Assembly (NCBI RefSeq): GCF_900699765.1
Contig: NZ_CAADHO010000004.1
Coordinates: 310,001 to 374,000, forward strand
Direction of reading: 5' to 3'
From: Desulfoluna butyratoxydans
GTDB taxonomy: Bacteria; Desulfobacterota; Desulfobacteria; Desulfobacterales; Desulfolunaceae
Length of the DNA stretch: 64,000 nucleotides
The notes beneath the pieces were generated by a model. The model was not told where the DNA came from. It made no database searches and saw only the letters and a program-made list of their open reading frames with translations. This document shows, one piece after another, positions 24,955-33,500 of this stretch. The translations under genes and the position numbers were made by a program. Within the stretch, counting starts at the first letter, position 1. Each line of letters starts with the position of its first letter.

Positions 24955-26510
24955 CTTTCAGCCCTTTCTATCTCCACCTCAAGCCGGAAAAATTCGGCCT
25001 CGGGTTCCCTTTTCAGGGCGATGCCGTGGAGCCTGGTGTCGGATCCGAAGACGATGGGGATGGCCTTGAGAAAACCCGCGTACCGGTTGTCGGTGAGGGT
25101 GCCGTTGACGCAGATGCCCCACTGGTCGTCCACAAGGACCTTGTAGGCCAGGGTGGTGCCGTCGGGGCTGAAGCAGGGGGGGCCGATGTCGTCAAAGGGG
25201 AGCTGCTCTTTGCCGTCGACCACCATGACCCGGCGGTCGCCCAGGGTGGCCGTATAAGCAACGGATGAGGAGTCCGGGCTGAAGGTCGGTCGGCTCACCT
25301 CGTCGTACGGGGTGCCCCTGGTGCCGTCCAGCACCATGAACCACCGGTTGTTCTTCATGGCCCTGTAGGCAAGGTGTCTGCCGTCGGGACTGAAGACGGG
25401 CATGCCCACAGAGTCGTATTTTTTCCCTTTTTTGCCGTTGACCACCACAACGGGTTTGTTCTTTTTGATGCCCACGTAAGCAAGACCGGTTGAGTCGGCA
25501 CTGGTGACGGTGGGGCCGAGCTGGTCAAATTTGGGGCCTGTTTTGCCGTCGGTGATCACCATCCATTTTTTCCCCTTTTGGGCAGAGTAAAAGAGGCGGG
25601 CCGAGTCGGGGGTAAAGAGCGGGGCGCTTACCGTCCGGTATGGTTCGTGCTCTTTCTTGTCTTCAACAATGAGGAGCATGTTGTCCGCCTGGGCCACACA
25701 CGACAGGCGGCTGGAGTTCGGGCTCCAGGTGATGGCGCTGATGTTTTCGTAGGCCTTGCCCTCGGTGCCGTCGCAGACAAGGATCCATTTTCCTTCCTTT
25801 CTGGCCGCAAAGGCAAAACGCCGTGAATCCGGGCTGAAGGCAGGCTCCTTGACCCCTTCGTACGGGCCGTATTTTTTATCCCCCACCACGGCAAACCACG
25901 CCTTGTTGTTGGCGGCCAGGATGGCTGTTTTTTGAGAATCGGGGCTGAACAGGGGCATGCCGCTAACAAAATCGAAGCGCTCCCCGATGTTGCCGTTGAC
26001 CATGGCTGCCTGCTTTTTTCCCTCCTGAATTCTGCAGGCCCAGGAGAGGCCGTCCGGGCTGAAGATGAGATCCGAAACCCCGTCAAGGGCGGGACCTTTT
26101 TTGCCGTCCACCACGGTGCGGGCTTTGTCGCCTTCATAAACGATATAGGCCACGCGGTCTGTGTAGGGGCTGAAGATGGGGGTGCCCTTGGCCACGGCCT
26201 TGACGTCGGGGCCCTTGATGCCGTCCACATAGACCGCCATGGTGTCGTTGACCCGGGTGGCGTAGGCCAGGTGATCGGCGTCGGGCAGGTTGACCCGGAT
26301 GCCGAAGATTTTGGCATTGGCCGGGATTTTTCCTAAAGAGACGGGGGTCTCTTTCAGCCTGACCTCCGGACGCTGCGCATGGGAAGCCTTGTCTTCCGTG
26401 CCCAGGGCGATGTGCGCGCCAGGCAGGCTCAGGATAAGGCTCAGCGCAACGGCCCGTAACCCTGAGCGGCTGTCAGTGAATATCATGGGACGGTATTTCC
26501 ACTTCTTCAT
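24936..26510 (-). CDS. Exported PD40/WD40-like beta-propeller protein
   Basis: 524 residues from ATG 26510 (AAAGGAGACGC upstream), overlapping the previous gene's end by 38 bases. A signal peptide is visible (LRAVALSLILSLPGAHIALG, residues about 18-37). About twelve TolB/PD40-type units follow, each with an FSPDS/FSPDG turn (for example MPVFSPDGRHLAYRAM), alternating with a 'VxVDGKKGP' strand, suggesting two propellers. Such periplasmic propellers act as protein-interaction scaffolds. The last ten residues are encoded inside a heptamer repeat array. Confidence 0.85.
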   Translation of the reverse strand: MKKWKYRPMIFTDSRSGLRAVALSLILSLPGAHIALGTEDKASHAQRPEVRLKETPVSLGKIPANAKIFGIRVNLPDADHLAYATRVNDTMAVYVDGIKGPDVKAVAKGTPIFSPYTDRVAYIVYEGDKARTVVDGKKGPALDGVSDLIFSPDGLSWACRIQEGKKQAAMVNGNIGERFDFVSGMPLFSPDSQKTAILAANNKAWFAVVGDKKYGPYEGVKEPAFSPDSRRFAFAARKEGKWILVCDGTEGKAYENISAITWSPNSSRLSCVAQADNMLLIVEDKKEHEPYRTVSAPLFTPDSARLFYSAQKGKKWMVITDGKTGPKFDQLGPTVTSADSTGLAYVGIKKNKPVVVVNGKKGKKYDSVGMPVFSPDGRHLAYRAMKNNRWFMVLDGTRGTPYDEVSRPTFSPDSSSVAYTATLGDRRVMVVDGKEQLPFDDIGPPCFSPDGTTLAYKVLVDDQWGICVNGTLTDNRYAGFLKAIPIVFGSDTRLHGIALKREPEAEFFRLEVEIERAERLKTEG

Positions 26511-28338
26511 GCGTCTCCTTTTTATCTTTTTTGAAGGGGTTGAGTTTGCCAACCAGGTGCTTGACGGTCTCCAGCTGGTGGTGGAGGAGTTCCATCTGGA
26601 CCTCCAGGGGCATCTCGATGGAGAACCCGGCCATGTAGATGGCCGCCTCCTGCTCATAGTGGAGGCCCGCATAGTGGTTGCCTATTTTGGTGAAATCCGT
26701 TGAGTTGAGGTTGGTGCTCTCGTTGTTGGCCAGCTTGAGTTCGTCGGAGAGGAGCAGGCCCAGGGTGAGATTCAGCTTGATCCCCTTGTCGAGTTTCAAG
26801 CCCACGCCTGCACCGTACAGGGTGGCGTCCGGGAGAAAGTAGAGGGCGTCCATCTGGTCCTGGTTCAGGGAGGTGGGGCGCCGTTCGTAGCCCAGGCGGA
26901 AGGCGAGGTTGTCGGTGGCCTGGTATTCAATGGCGGCGCTCCAGTGCCAGGTGTCCTTCATGTCCCGTTCCACCACGTAGTCGTTGTCGCCGTGGGCGTA
27001 ACCCAGGAGCTTGGCGATTCGTAAGATCTGGATTCGCTGGTCAAAGGTAAAGCGGTCCTCCTCCACCACGGACCAGTTGGCCCAGTGGAGGTCCGCCAGG
27101 ATTTTCAGGCGGTCAAAGGGTTTGACCATGATGCCGGTCTGGACCCGCATGGGCAGGGTCTGGGTGGCGGTAACCGTGCCCGTTTGGGTCTCCACCGGGA
27201 TGAAGGGAAGATCCAGCATGCCCGCGCTTTGCATGGTCATTTCGGTTTTTCCGTTCCACTCCACATGGCGCTGGAATTGGTCGCTGTAGGTCCATGTGTA
27301 CTCCCCGGTGAGCTCGGCCACGGACTCGCTCTGGTAACAGATACCGAAGGAGAACCAATCCTTGGGACGCCAGAGGAGCCCCAGGTTGAACGAAGGGACG
27401 AAATCGTCCCGCAGCTCGTCGAGCTGCAGGCTCAGGACGTGCTCATAGGGGCCCAGGCCGCCCCCGAGCCAGGGCGGTGGAAGGGTCTGTTCCGAGACCA
27501 CGGGGATCTCCAGGTCCTTGGTGGCGTCGCCGATGACGCGGGTCATGGCCACCAGCTCGTTGGGGGTCCTGAGGTCCACCTCAACACCCATGGCCCGCTG
27601 GGCAAACCCCACGGAGACCCCCACGGACAGGGTGTCCGAAAGTCTGAGAGAGGCGGCCGGGGCAGCATAGACCAGGTGCTGGGTGTAGACACTCTTGGCA
27701 CTGTACCGGTAGGGGTCGTCTTCGTCTCCGTGGACAAAACCAGCCCCGTAGGGGACGTAGTTGGCAATGCCGAAGGTTAAGGGGCTGTTTTTTTTCCGAG
27801 AGGCGATGCCGAGGTTGGGGCTGGGCATGACCGGGACCTCCACGGGGCCTACAAAGGGGATGTACATCTGGTTGGCGGAGTTGGTGCCCTCGGTGCCGTC
27901 CAGGGGATCGGGACCGGCGTGGTCGCTGTTGGGGTCCGTCTCCTTGGAGTAGGTATCCGGCCATTTTTCGGGGTCCGGTCCCCACTGGCCGCTCATGAGC
28001 CCGGGCCAGTCGGGGTCGGCGTTGAACCGACCGGTACGTTCGATACGGGCCAGCACCAGGCTGTTGCCGAAGGTCTTGCCTTCGGGGAGCAGGGACAGCC
28101 CGGCAGGGTTGTAGTGGATGGACATGATGCCCGGGGGATCGGCGGTGACGGTGTTGGCCAGGGAGAGGGCCAGGGCGTCGGTGGCCACCTGTTCGTTGAA
28201 CGCGGCGCGGGACAAGGGAGGGGAGCCCCAGAGAACCAGCAGGGCACAGGCCATCCATGCGGCGCATCGCCAAGCATGGTCCGGCCTGGAGTCCGTTCTG
28301 GGTGAGGGGCGTTTTTTGCTGTGACGGAACACGTCCAT
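26473..28338 (-). CDS. OmpP1/FadL-family outer-membrane protein
   Basis: 621 residues from ATG 28338 (GCGGAGGAATA immediately upstream). A signal peptide ends near SRA-AFNEQ. The FadL hallmark segment follows: ADPPGIMSIHYNPAGLSLL. Many amphipathic strands (for example LKILADLHWANWSVVEEDRF) indicate a 14-strand barrel used for hydrophobic-compound uptake or, in this context, export or anchoring. An unusual Lys/Glu-rich tail after the last strand (KLNPFKKDKKETHEEVE) would be periplasmic. It sits in the middle of the envelope operon. Confidence 0.85.
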   Translation of the reverse strand: MDVFRHSKKRPSPRTDSRPDHAWRCAAWMACALLVLWGSPPLSRAAFNEQVATDALALSLANTVTADPPGIMSIHYNPAGLSLLPEGKTFGNSLVLARIERTGRFNADPDWPGLMSGQWGPDPEKWPDTYSKETDPNSDHAGPDPLDGTEGTNSANQMYIPFVGPVEVPVMPSPNLGIASRKKNSPLTFGIANYVPYGAGFVHGDEDDPYRYSAKSVYTQHLVYAAPAASLRLSDTLSVGVSVGFAQRAMGVEVDLRTPNELVAMTRVIGDATKDLEIPVVSEQTLPPPWLGGGLGPYEHVLSLQLDELRDDFVPSFNLGLLWRPKDWFSFGICYQSESVAELTGEYTWTYSDQFQRHVEWNGKTEMTMQSAGMLDLPFIPVETQTGTVTATQTLPMRVQTGIMVKPFDRLKILADLHWANWSVVEEDRFTFDQRIQILRIAKLLGYAHGDNDYVVERDMKDTWHWSAAIEYQATDNLAFRLGYERRPTSLNQDQMDALYFLPDATLYGAGVGLKLDKGIKLNLTLGLLLSDELKLANNESTNLNSTDFTKIGNHYAGLHYEQEAAIYMAGFSIEMPLEVQMELLHHQLETVKHLVGKLNPFKKDKKETHEEVEIPSHDIH

Positions 28339-28401
28339 TATTCCTCCGCGCCTGTAGGAGATGCCTTGCATGGAAGCACATCCGACCCGGGACGATCCGG
28401 G

Positions 28402-29457
28402 CTAAAGTTCGAACTCAAAGGGAACTCGCACCAAAACGGAAAAATCAGGGTCGTTGTTGGTCAGGCCGAAATTGAGTTTGACGTTGACCGATCGCCTGGG
28501 AGACAAATTCCATCCGGTGCCGACGCTGAAGGTGGACGACATGGTGGCCTCGGACCGGGTGTCGTCGATGCCCACCCAGTCGTAATGTGTTTTCATGGAG
28601 TAGCTGTACTGGTAGCTCAAGTTCAGGGAGACCTTGTAGGAGAGGGAATAGCCGATGCCCATGCTCAGGGAGTAGGTGTCGCCGGGCTGGACTTCGCTTA
28701 AGTAGATTCCGGCCTCGCCCTGGGTGCCGGTTTTGTAGTTAAGGCCCGTGATGTCGAAGCCGTGCTGGTAGAGAATGCTACCAAAGGCCACCAGGGGGTC
28801 GATGGGCTTGCTCAGGCTCAACCCGGCAGAGACCGCGTATCCCCCCGAACCCGTGGAGATCTCCGTGGTGCTGTCGATTTTGTAGGGGCTTCTGCCCGTG
28901 GGGACGATGAGGGAGGCGCTGAGGATCTTGGAGGTGGTGCCGCCCCCGGCTTTCACCGGTTGCCACTGGGCGCTGAAGGAGACATCCCCCAGGTCGGTGA
29001 CGTCCTTGGCGTCCGACCCGCTCGAACTGTTTTTTTTGTACACAAAGGGAACGTTCATGCTCAGGGTGATGTTGTCCTTGTGGGGGTATTCCACGAGGAC
29101 GGCGTTTGTGATGCTGTGCATGGCGTTGTGCTCGACCTTTGAGGCCTCGACGATGGCGTCGTACGTGTAACCGGTGTAACGGAAGCTGTACTCCAGCCCC
29201 AGGGCTCCCTCCCGCATGAGGGTGTAGGCCCTGCCAGCGGCGGAGAGGACGTCCTCCGTGGACCCTTTTTTTTCTTCTTCCGTGCTTTGCAGCTCCTTTC
29301 GGACGTCGTTTTCTTTTTCCATCTGTGAGAGCCTCTCTTCGAGGAGCTGGAGCTTTTCCTTGAGTTGCTGCACCTCCTGCGACTCCTCGCACAGGGCAAC
29401 GGAAGAGAAGAGAACCGCGAAAATCAGAAAGGGGAGTATGTGTAGGCGCCTCGTCAA
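28402..29457 (-). CDS. Outer-membrane barrel protein with N-terminal coiled coil
   Basis: 351 residues. The start chosen is TTG 29457, six bases after AAGGAGA and directly before a signal peptide (RRLHILPFLIFAVLFSSVAL); the longer upstream frame overlaps the C39 gene. Residues 24-70 form a charged coiled coil (QEVQQLKEKLQLLEERLSQM), followed by a 12- to 14-strand barrel ending in FEFEL. Coiled coil plus barrel suits a trimeric or periplasm-spanning porin. It follows the C39 peptidase gene, the place where Acinetobacter fil operons carry FilC; homology to FilC is a guess. Confidence 0.8.
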   Translation of the reverse strand: MTRRLHILPFLIFAVLFSSVALCEESQEVQQLKEKLQLLEERLSQMEKENDVRKELQSTEEEKKGSTEDVLSAAGRAYTLMREGALGLEYSFRYTGYTYDAIVEASKVEHNAMHSITNAVLVEYPHKDNITLSMNVPFVYKKNSSSGSDAKDVTDLGDVSFSAQWQPVKAGGGTTSKILSASLIVPTGRSPYKIDSTTEISTGSGGYAVSAGLSLSKPIDPLVAFGSILYQHGFDITGLNYKTGTQGEAGIYLSEVQPGDTYSLSMGIGYSLSYKVSLNLSYQYSYSMKTHYDWVGIDDTRSEATMSSTFSVGTGWNLSPRRSVNVKLNFGLTNNDPDFSVLVRVPFEFEL

Positions 29458-29527
29458 TAGAATCTCCTTGGTCTGTGGCAACAGTGGCGGACCCTCGGAC
29501 AGGACCCCGCAATAGCAAAAATGGGCG

Positions 29528-30274
29528 TTACGGCTTGTAGCGCTGCGACGGCCCGACATAAAAATCCGTTTCAAGTTCTTTGGGGATATCAAAGGGGGGT
29601 TCCAGATCGAAGACGAGGCTCCGCTGCATGTCCTGATCGATGAATCGCATGTCTTCATCTTTCAGCCGCAGGCCGGAGGCCACGCACCCTTTGTCCGGGA
29701 AGATTTTAAAAAGAATGCTCTTGTACCACATCTTTTCAAACTGGCTGATGGTGTAGCTGCCGTTGCCGCGCCAGGGGTCTGCCACGATGACGTGGTCTTT
29801 GTGTACCCCTTTCAAAACGACAAAATGGCGGTAGCCGAAGAGCTCCAGGGGCACGATGCAGGGCCAGTTTTCAGCGTCTTTGATGTCTTCGAGTTCGGCG
29901 TTGAACCCGCCGGACTCATAACCCAGTGCCCCGACGAACTGCTGCATGTCCCAGAGGGAAAAGGCCCTGAGCCGCTTGATCTGTTCGATGTCTCCGAATT
30001 TCATGAGACCGTTGATGATCTGGGTTTCCGTGAGGTTTTCCCCCAGGCAATGGTTGAGGAGGGTGCCCAGGGAGGCGGACCCGCAGCTGTAATCGTGCTG
30101 CTGCTTGACGATGTTTTTGAAAAGGTCTTCGGAGAGGGGGGAGACCTCCTGGCGCACCCTGAATTGGTGCTCGTTTCCCACGGCAAGGTTGAGCTCACCT
30201 TGAGGGAGGTCCTTTTGGGGATGGAACCCGGCAAAAAAGCAGATGCAGAGGATGATACCCAGGGCAGCGTGCAT
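29528..30274 (-). CDS. Exported C39-family cysteine peptidase, FilB-like
   Basis: 248 residues with a signal peptide (MHAALGIILCICFFAGF; AAGGAA upstream). The papain-like C39 domain is clear: catalytic Cys in QQHDYSCGSASLGTLLN, His in YGYRHF-like GYRHFVVLKGVH and Asp in VIVADPWRGN. Unlike bacteriocin exporters it has no ABC transporter fused, so it acts alone in the periplasm. C39 peptidases cut after GG-type leaders; neighbouring secreted proteins carry a leader-like LSxxxLKxATxQAG segment, making them possible substrates. Acinetobacter fil loci encode a C39 peptidase called FilB. Confidence 0.88.
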   Translation of the reverse strand: MHAALGIILCICFFAGFHPQKDLPQGELNLAVGNEHQFRVRQEVSPLSEDLFKNIVKQQHDYSCGSASLGTLLNHCLGENLTETQIINGLMKFGDIEQIKRLRAFSLWDMQQFVGALGYESGGFNAELEDIKDAENWPCIVPLELFGYRHFVVLKGVHKDHVIVADPWRGNGSYTISQFEKMWYKSILFKIFPDKGCVASGLRLKDEDMRFIDQDMQRSLVFDLEPPFDIPKELETDFYVGPSQRYKP

Positions 30275-30413
30275 GAAACCATTCCTTTGTGTGATGCGGT
30301 GAAACCCGTCTTATCGTGTGTGGTCGCGCGATCCGATTTTCGTGAGCGGGCGCGTTGTTTTTGAAACCAAGTTACCCGGTAGCGGTGGCATGAACCGTCA
30401 GGCGTTCTTTTTT

Positions 30414-30441
30414 CCCTTTGGCCCTTCGCCTTGGGCCTTTT
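30414..30441. repeat. Degenerate heptamer array abutting a stop codon
   Basis: Four 7-base units (CCCTTTG, GCCCTTC, GCCTTGG, GCCTTTT) directly after the stop codon of the minus-strand gene at 30444. It is more decayed than the arrays at 24871 and 31231 but sits at the same relative place. The unit boundaries are my reading and could be coincidental. Confidence 0.45.
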
Positions 30442-30443
30442 AT

Positions 30444-31172
30444 TTATGGCTTGTCCCACCACTGACCCGGCGTCAGGGACTGCTCGTCGAATCCGGCCAC
30501 CACCTGGACGCCCTGCTGGGGGCCTTCCATGTTGATGATGAAGAAGAGCCCCATGTCTTTGTCTGCGTATCCGTCGGAGTTGAAGGCAAAGGTGGTGGAC
30601 GGAACCGGGTCCCCTGGGGTGGCGGGCTCGGTCACCGGGGCCCGGGTGAGGTCGGCAGCCTCCCAGCTTCCGCCGGTGAGGGCGGTGTTGTAGGTCCCGG
30701 AGTAACTGTTGAAGGTGGCTGTCAGGTCTCCCTGGAGCCGGTTGCTCCCGATGACCACGCGTTGAAGTTCGTTGGTGGTGCCGTTGAAATCAGCCATGAA
30801 CATGAGGCCGTCGATATCCATGTCATCGTTTACGGAGTTTCCTATGGAAACCTCTGACCATTGCTGGTCCCAGGCAGTGACGCCGTTTTTTTCATAGTAA
30901 CCGGCGGAAAAGGCATTGACCGTGGTGTAGGTCTCCATGTGGATATCGAGGAACATCCGCGCGGTGTTGTTGTCCATGACGAACTGGGTAAATCCCTGCT
31001 GGGCCGTGGTCTCTTTCATCTCCGAAGGGGCAAGGGGTTTCAGCTTGGCCGGGGACGGGGCTGCAGCACAGAAAAACCAAAGGAGCACAAAGGCCGCCGC
31101 ACGCCACCTGGCAGCTCGTCTGCCTGCTGGAAAAACGCCCGCCAAGGCTATGTGAAGAGTCTGTGTCAGCAT
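30444..31172 (-). CDS. Secreted protein with QAG-type leader motif (FilA/DUF6160-like)
   Basis: 242 residues from ATG 31172; a longer frame from 31214 is less likely. The signal peptide is long, with a basic stretch before the hydrophobic core (AAFVLLWFFCAAA). Just after the cleavage site comes LAPSEMKETTAQQGF, the local version of the motif shared by four secreted proteins here. The mature part is acidic, Asn/Thr/Gly-rich and strand-like. Two genes upstream of the C39 operon partners, it may be a filament or surface subunit. No catalytic motif was seen. Confidence 0.78.
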   Translation of the reverse strand: MLTQTLHIALAGVFPAGRRAARWRAAAFVLLWFFCAAAPSPAKLKPLAPSEMKETTAQQGFTQFVMDNNTARMFLDIHMETYTTVNAFSAGYYEKNGVTAWDQQWSEVSIGNSVNDDMDIDGLMFMADFNGTTNELQRVVIGSNRLQGDLTATFNSYSGTYNTALTGGSWEAADLTRAPVTEPATPGDPVPSTTFAFNSDGYADKDMGLFFIINMEGPQQGVQVVAGFDEQSLTPGQWWDKP

Positions 31173-31230
31173 GGGTGATCCCGTGAGCCTGTGTTTGTTA
31201 TTGCCCTTCACCACTGTTTTTTTATTTCGT

Positions 31231-31283
31231 CCTATTCCCTATTCCCTATTCCCTATTCCCTATTCTCTATTCCCTATTCCCTA
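31231..31283. repeat. Heptanucleotide tandem array (CCTATTC)
   Basis: Seven consecutive 7-base units (six CCTATTC, one TCTATTC) and a partial eighth, four bases beyond the stop codon of the minus-strand gene at 31288. On the minus strand the unit is GAATAGG. It differs in sequence from the array at 24871 but has the same unit length and position relative to a stop codon. Confidence 0.93.
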
Positions 31284-31287
31284 TGAC

Positions 31288-32289
31288 CTACGGTACCCCC
31301 AACCCCCGTCCCGGGATTTCAATGGTGAGTTTGTGGGCCTTGATGTTGTCCAGGGCCAGGGCCCCGAAATCATTGCCACCGAATGCCATGCTTTCTATGC
31401 GCAACGATCCCTCCATGGGCATGTTGATGGCGATGAACCCGCTTCCCAGTCGCGGGTTGGGGATGGGGTCTCCGTTGGCGTCGTCGGCCCAGGAGGCGGT
31501 GGTGTCCGTTGCCACGTCGATGGTGAACGGATTGCCTGAGGTGATGTCTCCCAGGACGAATTCGCCGTCAGCCTGCCAGGTGGACGGGTCGCCGGGAGTG
31601 TCGGTGGGGTTGTCCGTAAAGGAGCCGGCCAGGGTGATTCCGGAGAGGGCCAGTTCGTCGCCTGGGCCGGTGCCGTAAGAGAATCGGTCCATGGTGATGG
31701 TGGCCCCAATTTCCATATCCACCCCGCAGTCGTGGGCGCCGAGGTAGAGATGAAAGGAGGGCATGGAGAGGTTGTCGACGGCTGCTGAACCGATGTCGTT
31801 GCCGCAGACAAGGATGGACTCGACGGTAAGGTCTTTGTGGTAATCGATATCTTCCCCCGCCAGGTAGATCAGGGGCGTCCCGTTGATGGGGCTGTTTGCG
31901 TCGGAGACGGTGAACATGTCCAGGGTGATGCAGCCCATGGAATTGTCGCCGTTCACATCCGAGGTTCCCACATCAATGGTGGTCAGGGATTCGATGTTTT
32001 GGAATTCCATGGTGCCGGAAGGGTTGCCGGGATCGGTGAGACGGAAGGCGTCGGTGTGGTGGTAGATGACCACATCATCCATGGCGATGCTGATTCCCGC
32101 CTGGGCGGTGGCCCTTTTCATCTGCTCGTCGGAGAGGGCATGCAGCCCCAGGGCGGTGCAAGGCAGGGCAAAAAGTACGGCCAGGAGCGTGAAGAAGCCA
32201 TGGCTTTTGCGGGCAAGGCTTCCCGCCATGCCGGATAAACAACGGCGCGGGGATGTGCCGGTTGGTACCAGGGGCTTTGTCATGGGCAT
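31288..32289 (-). CDS. Secreted protein with QAG leader motif, first gene of the riboswitch-controlled operon
   Basis: 333 residues from ATG 32289 (GAGGATATC upstream). A signal peptide (GFFTLLAVLFALPCTALG) is followed by LSDEQMKRATAQAGISIAMD, the clearest leader-like motif after the paralogue at 32497. The mature part is Gly/Asp/Thr-rich with repeated beta-strand pairs (TLDMFTVSD, LALDNIKAHKLTIEI) and two Cys. Similar N-termini mark DUF6160/FilA-like surface proteins. A GEMM riboswitch lies between its promoter region and start codon, and the downstream genes run to the terminator at 21540. Confidence 0.83.
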   Translation of the reverse strand: MPMTKPLVPTGTSPRRCLSGMAGSLARKSHGFFTLLAVLFALPCTALGLHALSDEQMKRATAQAGISIAMDDVVIYHHTDAFRLTDPGNPSGTMEFQNIESLTTIDVGTSDVNGDNSMGCITLDMFTVSDANSPINGTPLIYLAGEDIDYHKDLTVESILVCGNDIGSAAVDNLSMPSFHLYLGAHDCGVDMEIGATITMDRFSYGTGPGDELALSGITLAGSFTDNPTDTPGDPSTWQADGEFVLGDITSGNPFTIDVATDTTASWADDANGDPIPNPRLGSGFIAINMPMEGSLRIESMAFGGNDFGALALDNIKAHKLTIEIPGRGLGVP

Positions 32290-32304
32290 GATATCCTCAG
32301 ACAC

Positions 32305-32407
32305 TGTGGCAACCCGACCATCCGCCCCACTCATTGCTCAGGTGGTTTCACCGCTTGCGGACTCGTTGGCTTTCCGTCCCCGGATTGCTCCGGGTTTGGC
32401 TTTGTCT
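32305..32407 (-). ncRNA. GEMM-I (c-di-GMP class I) riboswitch, copy 2
   Basis: On the minus strand the aptamer reads AAAGCCAAACCCGG-AGCAA-TCCGG, then GGACGGAAAGCC, ACGAGTCCGC ... GCGGAT and GGTCGGGTTGCCAC. These are the GEMM-I core elements (AAACC, GGACGnAAAGCC, CGGGTTGCC) in the right order with pairing P2 and P3 stems. The base three positions 5' of AAACC is G, as in c-di-GMP-type rather than cGAMP-type GEMM aptamers. It ends about 15 bases before the start codon of the gene at 32289, so control is probably at translation initiation. Confidence 0.88.
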
Positions 32408-32420
32408 GGCTCGGTGCGTG

Positions 32421-32450
32421 AAAAACGAGCCCCTTTCAGGTGAAAGGGGC
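32421..32450 (-). terminator. Intrinsic terminator after the major QAG-protein gene
   Basis: On the minus strand GCCCCTTT (32450-32443) pairs with AAAGGGGC (32436-32429), loop CACCTG, followed by TCGTTTTT. It ends the transcript of the gene at 32497 just before the second riboswitch, so that gene is a separate unit. Confidence 0.88.
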
Positions 32451-32496
32451 CCGCGTCAAGCGTCATACGATGCGAAACGTGAGATGAGTCAGGCCC

Positions 32497-33375
32497 TTAG
32501 TGAGCAGCGATCTCAACGGTTCCGCCGAGGATAGCCATAACGGACTTGCCCTTGGAGATGTGGATGAACTTGGCGCCGTCATTGTGGGCGCCGGAGGCTG
32601 CGATGCCTACGTCGTAGGAATCAGCCGTGGTGCAGATTTCAACGGTGGGGAGGCCGATGACAACACCGGCGACCTGGGTGCCTGCGTAAGCAATGGCTGC
32701 GGTGTTTCCGCCGCCTGCGGCAAAGGTTGCGACAGAGGCATCGTAATTGGTGACGCCGGGTGATACTTCGGCAGCAGCCCAGGTATCGTAGTCATCAGCA
32801 CCACCGCCAGTGACATAGGCGGTGTAGTCAGTCTGTACAGCAGCAGCAATGTCGGCGGTGGATGCGGTCACGGCAGCATCCTGATCAGCCACGGCAATGC
32901 CGGAGGCGTTGAACATCATGCCGGCGGAGAGCACCTGGGTGCGGGAGGCCACGTCAATGTTCAGGGGACGGATGTCGCCCTGGTCAATGCCGATGGCGCC
33001 GATGGCGTCACCGTTGTTGAGAAGGGAAGCCGAACCGTAAGACCTGGCAAGCTTGCCGCCGCGATCGGTGTCGTCCAAAATGGCGTAGATGGTGGTTACT
33101 TTCTCTTTGTTGCCGATAACAACTGAAGCCGCAGCGCCTTCAGCCACGCCGCCCTTGCCGCTGGCCGCGTCCATGTCGTAGTAGCCGTCGGTATCGGTGT
33201 AGGTGGTGGTTCCCACGGACTGATACAGCACGATGTTGTCAAGGGCGATGCTTACGCCCGCCTGACCGGTGGCGTCCTTGAGGCTGTCGGTGGACATGGG
33301 GGAGAGGGCAGAGGCCGTCATGGGGGCGATGGTGATGGCAGCACCAACGATGAGGGAAAGAACTGATTTCTTCAT
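32497..33375 (-). CDS. Major QAG-motif secreted protein (FilA/DUF6160-like)
   Basis: 292 residues; strong ribosome site (TTGGAGGTAATTGTAG). Signal peptide MKKSVLSLIVGAAITIAPMT, cut near ASA, then LSPMSTDSLKDATGQAGVSI, the best copy of the leader-like motif, and ALDNIVLYQ. The mature part is Ala/Gly/Thr-rich with little charge, like a structural subunit, and ends MAILGGTVEIAAH, a tail echoed by the protein at 34458. It has its own GEMM riboswitch and its own terminator, the layout expected for an abundant subunit. Confidence 0.85.
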   Translation of the reverse strand: MKKSVLSLIVGAAITIAPMTASALSPMSTDSLKDATGQAGVSIALDNIVLYQSVGTTTYTDTDGYYDMDAASGKGGVAEGAAASVVIGNKEKVTTIYAILDDTDRGGKLARSYGSASLLNNGDAIGAIGIDQGDIRPLNIDVASRTQVLSAGMMFNASGIAVADQDAAVTASTADIAAAVQTDYTAYVTGGGADDYDTWAAAEVSPGVTNYDASVATFAAGGGNTAAIAYAGTQVAGVVIGLPTVEICTTADSYDVGIAASGAHNDGAKFIHISKGKSVMAILGGTVEIAAH

Positions 33376-33413
33376 CTACAATTACCTCCAAAATAAATAA
33401 GTGAATAGATGGT

Positions 33414-33500
33414 GCCAGAGGCGGCCCGACGATCCGCACTTTTCAGGAATGCGGACTCGTGGCTTTCCGTCGCCGGATTGCTCCGGGTTTGGCTTTTTCG
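33414..33500 (-). ncRNA. GEMM-I (c-di-GMP class I) riboswitch, copy 1
   Basis: On the minus strand: AAAAAGCCAAACC, stem CCGG-AGCAAT-CCGG, GACGGAAAGCCACGAG, stem TCCGCA ... TGCGGA and TCGTCGGGCCGCC. Core GEMM-I elements and both helices are present; P1b shows C paired to the G of GACGG. The base three positions before AAACC is G, predicting c-di-GMP rather than cGAMP. It lies 39 bases upstream of the start codon of the gene at 32497 with no terminator in between. High similarity to copy 2 suggests duplication. Confidence 0.9.

Noticed and set aside
32305..33500. GEMM-Ib cGAMP-responsive class, as in Geobacter
   Set aside because: By my alignment the ligand-selecting base is G in both copies, as in c-di-GMP aptamers, though C21-G pairing resembles the Geobacter type.
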